Assembly (NCBI GenBank): GCA_015680685.1
Contig: MNCI01015740.1
Coordinates: forward strand, 242,622 to 306,621
Source: Gnetum montanum
Taxonomy: Eukaryota; Streptophyta; Gnetopsida; Gnetales; Gnetaceae
DNA: 64,000 nt
Direction: 5' to 3'
Part shown: piece by piece, positions 57,841 to 64,000 of the stretch
Layout of the letters: each line of letters opens with the position of its first letter
Position numbering within the stretch: position 1 is the stretch's first letter
Program-made: the position numbers and the translations under genes
The notes under the pieces: generated by a model
Seen by the model: the letters and a program-made list of their open reading frames with translations, nothing else
The model's database searches: none
Told to the model about the DNA's origin: nothing

Positions 57841-59268
57841 ACAAAGATCAATTGTTAGTAAGGTTATTGAAAGAAGTTCAATTATTTCATACCTTACTCA
57901 TTGCCTTTAATAAATGTTGAATTATTTGCTTAGTATGATTTTAGAGTTAGAAATGTTTTCAAGGAAGTTGTCCTAAAAGTTTAAAGTTAGACCTGATTTG
58001 TTTAGGTGACACATAAAAGGACATGTAATGGTTTTGAGGAACGTTCAATAAAATGATATCAAAGGAAAGAATAAATTTGTAAATGAAGTACTTGGAGGGC
58101 ATAAAATGATGTGGTGATGTGCAAAAAGTGCAAATTACAAAAGTTATGCAAGTGGATCCTCTCTAGAGCATGTTCCTACCTATGATGCCCTTATGTAGCA
58201 ACACTTGAAAATGTCCACAGGAACTAAAAGGGGTAAATATAATCCAGACAAATTTCACAAAACACACACATGTAGATACTGCCGTGATGAGGTATGAATT
58301 CAATGCTACACAAGACACGGGTCACAAATACATGAACAACAAGATGGGATGAATCATATAAGGGATTGCAGAAATTGGAATATGAGGTAACTCACCCAGG
58401 GCACAATGAATCCTAAGTGTAGGACATGATTAATGTGTCATTAGCTTGTTGCTCCAAAATCAAGACCAAGTCCATTCCTCCGATCAGTGACATCACATCG
58501 TTTCATCCCATGATGGACAACCATCAGAGTATCATGACAGCAAAGTGTATGATCACTTGGCATTTTGTCCAAGGGAGGAGTGATTTGGAATTTTTTAGTG
58601 GCACATTTGTCTTAATGCTTTCATTTATTTATTTTTTGCTACTTTGGCACACTTTCTCTCTCTCTTTTGATGCGTAATCTAGAGAAGCCACCTACCTTTA
58701 GGCATGGGTGCATGTCTTTCTAGTGGGAACCCCTAGAATAGCATTGGGTTTCTTTATTAAGTGCATTTATTACTCTTACTCCCATTTTTCATTAGATCTA
58801 CAAGGATCTTAGTACAACCAAGTTGCATGATAACTCCTACAGATGTCACCAAAGAGAATTGACAAGTCCCCTTGACATCACAGCCTGGCCAGTGTCTCTT
58901 AGTCCATCATTTTTCACTCTGGGAATAATGAGCATAGAATTACTTTTAAGTTTTTGTGATGACAAGAATATCATCATACCCAGAGTAGAACCTCTTATTA
59001 ATAGAATGGTTAGGTGGATGTGGTGGGCTCATTGTCCAAATAAGTAATCACCTGAGACTTGATATCATAGAACAACACCTCAACCAACGAGTCATATGAG
59101 TGTTTTATTCATAGATGAGATTACTCATAAAAAGATAAAAAGATAAAATAATAAATAAAATATGAACCAACCAATAAAATGATAAAACAAAAAATTGAAA
59201 GATGAAAAATTGGAAAACAAGAAATTGTGAAATTAAAGAGAAGGAAAAACTTTTATTAATTCTGCTTG
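57841..59268 (-). other. Element c: non-coding region
   Basis: No gene. Aligns by eye with 62200-63980 of element d: shared GATTAATGTGTCATTA, GATCACTTGGCATTT, TAGATCTACAAGGATCTTAG and GATGTCACCAAAGAGAAT. The reversed 3' blocks CCTTTAGGCATGGGTGCATG (58698-58717) and GTGGATCCTCTCTAGAGCA (58152-58170) are those of E1/E3. Confidence 0.65.
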
Positions 59269-59526
59269 TTAGAATGGAGGATATCCCCCATAACTAAACT
59301 TTTGATCATGGAAAGAATTAATAAATGGAAGGTTGGGATCCATGCATTTTCGAAATATTGGGACCTGGTCATATCTAAACCATTGGGTGTCACTTGATGT
59401 GGTGTTTGGAATGTACCCAAATTGGCCTTCGCACATTTGATTAAAGTTGACATAGTGGGGCAAGTTATAAGGTGTGGTTAATTGATAAGGAGTTCGCCCA
59501 CTATGGCCCCTGTGACTGTAACATGG
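59269..59526 (-). pseudogene. Element c: unidentified protein fragment
   Basis: The minus strand is open for about 86 codons, with many aromatic and proline residues (PYQLTTPYNLPHYVNFNQMC, WFRYDQVPIFRKCMDPNLPF) ending at a TAA/TAG near 59269. It is cut upstream by the LTR at 59527. I do not recognise it; it could be part of gag's proline-rich end or an element-specific ORF. Confidence 0.35.
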
Positions 59527-60310
59527 TGATGAGTGGCGAGGTACCCCTACACTCAACCATACGAATACGAGTGTCTCACAAATGATCTGGTGGAACTCCA
59601 AGGACTAAGTGCTTACGCACCCTAATGGAACTCTTAAGGTTAATCAATTGTTGTCTTCCCAAACTTACTTGTATTGTTATGGTTGTATGGTTAAGTAAGC
59701 TTGGGGTATATGATTTTTATATCTTTTATCTTTTTAACACCTATGCTAATAGGGAAAGGTGAAGAGAACTAAATGATTAACTTTCATTAATTATCCTAGC
59801 ATCAGTATCCGTTTCCACTTGCTGCACACACCCTAAACCAGTACAATGCTACTCATTACTGGGTTACCAAGCGTTACACACATGCTCGAAGTGGTCATAC
59901 TGAATGCACTTAACTAGGAGAGTCAAGGGTTGAGAGAGATTAATTATCTAGGAAAGCATTTAAACATTTAACAATAATTAAATCCTATTTAGCTTAGTCC
60001 ATATGCTACAAGGTTTATCAGAAAGTTCATCTTTATTGCTATACACAAATGTGTGCTCAAGTACAATTTGCTCGAATAAAGATTTGTTCACTTTGAGACT
60101 CCTACTGTGGGCACATGGAAATTATCCTAACTCTGGAATGGTAAAACTGCTATAGTTTGGCTAAGGGAGTAAATCTAGATGCCTAAAATAGGGAAAGTCA
60201 CCTCTTATTTATAGATGTTTTGGCGGGTTACGATATCGTGTACGCGATATCGCAGGGGCAGATGCGATATCGCGGATGCGATATTGTGTATGCGATATCG
60301 TGGCTCATCA
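59527..60310 (-). repeat. LTR of a further element (3' LTR, 784 bp)
   Basis: Plus strand TGATGAGTGGCGAGGTACCC to GTGGCTCATCA. U3 (60228-60302) is a tight cluster of CGATATCG palindromes, the most GC-rich and least decayed of the set. Reversed TATTTATAG near 60206; CCTACTGTGGGCACATGG at 60100-60117. It is followed by a reversed polypurine tract. Confidence 0.92.
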
Positions 60311-60437
60311 TACCCCCATGACTAAATGAAAACTCATCCTCAAGTTCCTTACAAAATATTAGGAAGGTATGGGATTATTGACTTGAATGACACTAATGGT
60401 AAATGGGGTGACATGTGAACGGATCATCATTACAATA
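60311..60437 (-). other. 127-bp 3' stub of an E1/E3-type element
   Basis: Reversed polypurine tract (TACCCCCATGACTAAATG) and the following ACAAAATATTAGGAAGGTAT and ATTATTGACTTGAATGACA, which match 47335-47430 of E3. So the LTR at 59527 belongs to an autonomous-type element, cut here by the LTR at 60438. Confidence 0.8.
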
Positions 60438-61423
60438 TGATGAGTGGTGAGGTACCCCTACACTCAACCATACGAAATGAGTGTCGCATGTGCGATCCAA
60501 TCAAACTCCACAGATGGACTAGTTGTGGCACCTAGATAGTTAGCCTTAGGTCGTAGTTCACTGTCTTCCCACCTAGACTAGTTTTGCATATGTCACGTAT
60601 GGTTTAGTCTAGATGAGGTGTATGATATGTTCTAATTCTAACGCTACTCCTAATTGCAGTGGAAAATAATATTAACTAAGCTAAGCTATGAAGGAAAGGG
60701 TAAGAAAATCTAATCTCACCAAAGTGCGATGAGCAACCGATTCCTTGATCAACCGTACACATCTTGGACTTCATGCACAACTACCACTGGGACTACCAAG
60801 CGTAGATCCTTGGTATGCCACTGGGATTACCAAGTGTAGATCCCAAATATGCCACTAGGTTACCAAGTGTAGATCCTAGCTATACCACTAGGCTACTAAG
60901 CAATCACACTTAAATGCTCGGAATCAAGTCGTACTCATTCTGCTTCTAGGAGTTTGAGGGTGAGAGACTAATTGCGATGAGTAACTGATTCCTTGACTAG
61001 CCGTACACATCCGTAGATGCTCATAATCAAGTCGTACTCACACTGCGCTATGAAAGTAATAAATAACATTAAATAAATAACAATTAAATAAACTAAGTGA
61101 ATGCTGCAATGATGAAGTAATCTTGATCTTTATTGCCGGTCATGTGCGTGTCCAAGTACGACACACTCGAATAAAGACACTGTACAATTACATTCACCAC
61201 ACTGCGGGCAGACATGGGGAAAAAATCTAACTTTGGAGGGATCAAACTGCCAGAGCTTCGCTACTCTAAAACTAGGATTCAAATGAGGGAGAGTTGCCTC
61301 TTATTTATAGAAATTGCGGCTGATTGCAATATCACAGGGAAGACACGATATCATGGCCCATGATATATAACGTGGGTGCCTTAACTCGACCGCCAACAAT
61401 ATGAGCAATTTCATGTCTCATCA
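60438..61423 (-). repeat. LTR of ORF-X element d (3' LTR, 986 bp) with internal tandem repeat
   Basis: Plus strand TGATGAGTGGTGAGGTACCC to CATGTCTCATCA, then reversed polypurine tract. Longer than its relatives because of a tandem repeat at about 60783-60905 and a second copy of the GCGATGAG..AACTGATTCCTTGA segment (60727 and 60976). CTTATTTATAG (reversed TATA) near 61300. Confidence 0.9.
60783..60905. repeat. Tandem repeat inside LTR d (about 33-bp unit, 3-4 copies)
   Basis: Units of the form CCACTGGGATTACCAAGTGTAGATCC plus a TATG spacer; later copies decay to CCACTAGGTTACCAAG and CCACTAGGCTACTAAG. In the other LTRs of the window this block occurs once or twice. Confidence 0.85.
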
Positions 61424-61579
61424 TACCCCCATGACTGAATGAAAATGCATCCTCGGGTTAAAGTGAGAACAAGCTACATTGATTACACAGTGGATAGGTA
61501 TGGGATTATTAGATGGAAAAATGGGATGATGCCATAGTGTGGGAAGAAAACAAAACAAAGACACAACACACAGAATATT

Positions 61580-62190
61580 TACAAAAATTTGGAACTCATG
61601 TAGTTCCTAGTGGTGGTGACTCCTCCATAGGTGTCTTTCCCTTTTCTTGTGCTCTAGGTTTGGGAATTTGATAGCATTGAAGTACGACCTAGAGTTTCTC
61701 CTCTTGTAAGGCCTTGAGTGCCTTGGTATGCGTGTAAGTTTGCACTTGTGCCCTAGAGGTAGCCTAGTCAGCCTTCTCTTTTTCTTTTGCCACCCTGTTA
61801 TTCTTTGTCAATAGTTTATTAAGTTGCTCGGTTCTGAAAGTGTCCAGCTGGTGCTGAGAAATCTTTGGCCCTGTATTCGAAAGGTTTAATACTTCTGAAA
61901 TGGCTTGAATAGAGAAATCAATAGTCACACCATAAATATTAACCTTGGTGCCTTCTTCTTTGTTGTGCCAAAATTGGTACATTTCCCCTAAGTACCAGGC
62001 ACTGCTTTCAGAGAGGGTATCTCCTGCTTCTGCCTACCCAAACCGTACGGTAGGAGGATCTTCTTGATGAAAGTTGAATGATTGTTCCTTCTGTTCTACA
62101 TGTTTTTTGGTAGGATCGTGTCTTCCACCTCTCTGAGGTCATTTGATCACACCTTGAGCAGGACCTTCCTATTTTCTACATTTCAGGACC
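61580..62190 (-). pseudogene. ORF-X tail (copy d) with domain-like segment
   Basis: The open frame 61764-61982 carries VNIYGVTIDFSIQAISEVLN, comparable to NIQVSYSTEAIAQALRLPN in copy a. After a stop, sequence reading KALKALQEEKL and PRAQEKGKTPMEESPP (about 61610-61720) matches the end of copy c (PRVQDKGEAPMEEPPP). It is followed by the polypurine tract of LTR d. The protein role is unknown. Confidence 0.65.
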
Positions 62191-64000
62191 ATCTGCAATC
62201 ACACGGAACCAATTGTTAGTAAGGTTGTTACCACAGTTAGGTTATACCTTACTGCTTGACTTAATAGATTTACTTTATTTTTGTGTGATGTTTATTATTG
62301 AAAGAACATGTCCCTAAAATATTATAATGTTGAGTCCTCTTTACTTAGGTGGTTTTCCAATTTAATTTTCTGGTATAGCTAAGGGGATGAAATTGTTTTT
62401 GACACATTTTATTCTTAATTTTAGAACTAATTACCCTTAAATATGTCCTTTGGGTGATGATGAATTTCAAAAAATTTATGCACTATTCGGCATGTACAAA
62501 AAATGTATATGCTATTTAGCATGTACCCTCCCCCCCACGACTAAGCTGAACACTCTGGGTTCAAATAGGTTCAAACGGAATGAAATTCGGAGTACTAGTG
62601 AGCGAGTTATGGATATGAAAGCAAGGGACCCACAATCGCAAGTTGTAGAGAGAAATTTGAAAAACTTCCCCTGCATTGATTAGCATAGGGGGGTCATGTA
62701 TATATTGAAGTGAGGGCACTTAGAGAATGTACCGAATTTTTTTTATATGTTTTTGAATTTATACATTGTAAACTAAGGACATCTGAATGATTGTTAAAGG
62801 ATTCCAGGGTAATTCAACTAGTTCTGAAGGCATGAAAATTATGATGGTGTGGAATTTATCAATAAGGACCTCAAATGGTAGATAAAAAGGCTATGTGATG
62901 GTAATAAGGGAAAGAAAATCAATTGAAAAATTAAGCTGAGGGTAAGAGATTGTGTGTTCTAGCTAGAGAATGAATAAGGATTACAACAAAATTACACAAG
63001 TGGGTCCTTCCCAAAGCAGGTTTCAACCTATTATGCCCTTGTGTAATCACACTTAAAGTGTTCGTGGGCACTAGAAGGGTTAAATGTAATATGCACTAAC
63101 TCCACAAAACACACACATATAAATATGACCAGAATGAGATGAAAATTTTATGTTACATCGGACACGAGGTACAATTACACGGACAATGAGATGAGACAAA
63201 CTACAAAAAGGGATCGTAGAGATTGGGACATGAGGTAACTGACTCAAGGCACAATGAATCCTGCATGTAAAGCATGATTAACATGTCATTAACCCATCGT
63301 TCCAAGATCAGGACCAAGTCCATTCCTCTAAATAGCAACATTGCATTGTTTCATTCCATGATGAACAACTATAAGAGTACCATGACAACAAGGCGTACGA
63401 TCACTTGGCATTTAGTGCAAGGGAGGAGTGATTTTTCTTTTATGGAACTTCCTTTTTCTTTTTCTCTTCTCTTTTTTTTTTCACTTTACTGAATCCAGAG
63501 AAGCCACCAACCTTTAGGCATGGGTGCATGTCTTTCCAGTGGAACCCCCTAAAACAACGTTTGATTTTTGAGTGCCCTTTTGATTACTCTTACTCCCATT
63601 TTTCATTAGATCTACAAGGATCTTAGTATAACCATATTGCATGATAACTCCCACAGATGTCACCAAAGAGAATCCGCAAGTCCCCTTGATGTCACATCCT
63701 AATCATTCCCTCTTGGTCCATCCTTCTTCATTCTGGGTACAATGAACACAAAATTAATTTTAAGTTTAGGAATTTCAAGAATATCACTGTACTCATGAAT
63801 AGACCCTCTTATTTATAGAGTGGATGAGTGGGTGTAATGGGCTCACTATTTCAAATAATTGATCACTCATGACTTAATAACATAAAACACACCTCAACCA
63901 ACGATCCACATGAGTGTTTTATTCGTAGATGAGATTACTTACAAAAACATGAAAATACAAACACACAAAAAGATAAAACAAAAAGTTGAAAAATGAAAAA
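62191..64000 (-). other. Element d: non-coding region (runs off the window)
   Basis: Aligns with 57841-59230 of element c. The reversed blocks GTGGGTCCTTCCCAAAGCAG (63001-63020) and CCTTTAGGCATGGGTGCATG (63511-63530) are present. The small open frames at 62450-62683 and 63274-63492 are not conserved enough to call genes. Confidence 0.6.

Noticed and set aside
62450-62683. 77-residue open frame in element d
   Set aside because: No counterpart in the aligned element c and no motif.

Overview
This 64-kb window is plant nuclear DNA from an intron-containing, AT-rich genome packed with old nested LTR retrotransposons. A gymnosperm or another large-genome seed plant fits best; that is inference from repeat load and decay, not proof. 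Only two host genes can be supported. One is a single-exon peptide-N-glycosidase A-like gene (32683-34464, +). The other is a multi-exon class I ascorbate peroxidase gene (about 38460-42809, -). They lie in a low-repeat island (about 31.7-43.8 kb) with minisatellites, tRNA-like short interspersed fragments and a recurring small hairpin.

Left flank (1-31 kb). Positions 1-6788 are the 3' part of a Ty3/gypsy element of the Athila/Tat type (E1, +), ending in an LTR that abuts, and probably interrupts, a non-LTR (LINE) reverse transcriptase remnant (6789-7885, -). A solo LTR (8266-9135) has a perfect 5-bp target duplication. A chromovirus (LTR 9300-10047; integrase and chromodomain at 28618-29134) is split by a 17.9-kb nested block, 10687-28617, whose two ends carry the same 5-bp duplication ATATT. 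Inside the block are a Tat/Ogre-like gag-protease element with its own 3' LTR (10798-17520), a second Athila-like gag-pol copy (E2, 17521-23990, with a 294-bp assembly gap), and a gag-pol-less element carrying an unusual long reading frame ('ORF-X', 24595-27430).

Right flank (44-64 kb). A Tat-type RNase H fragment and a degenerate LTR with an ORF-X tail are followed by a near-complete Athila-like element E3 (46498-56424, -) with both LTRs, a tRNA-Asp-type primer site, gag, protease, RT, RNase H and integrase. Three more 3' LTRs (56425, 59527, 60438, all -) follow with partial interiors, two of them carrying ORF-X tails. This is a stack of insertions continuing past the window end.

Every retroelement coding region seen is broken by stops, frameshifts or lost catalytic residues. 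Autonomous (gag-pol) and ORF-X elements share LTR termini (TGATGAG...CTCATCA), polypurine tract and some 3' non-coding blocks, suggesting ORF-X elements are mobilised in trans. The most interesting points are the ORF-X family, the U3 arrays of GATATC palindromes, the ascorbate peroxidase whose usual ascorbate-binding arginine is isoleucine, the hairpin repeat at 43.9-44.6 kb, and the LTR-LTR palindromic junction at 56424/56425. Four single-N positions flanked by direct duplications look like assembly joins.
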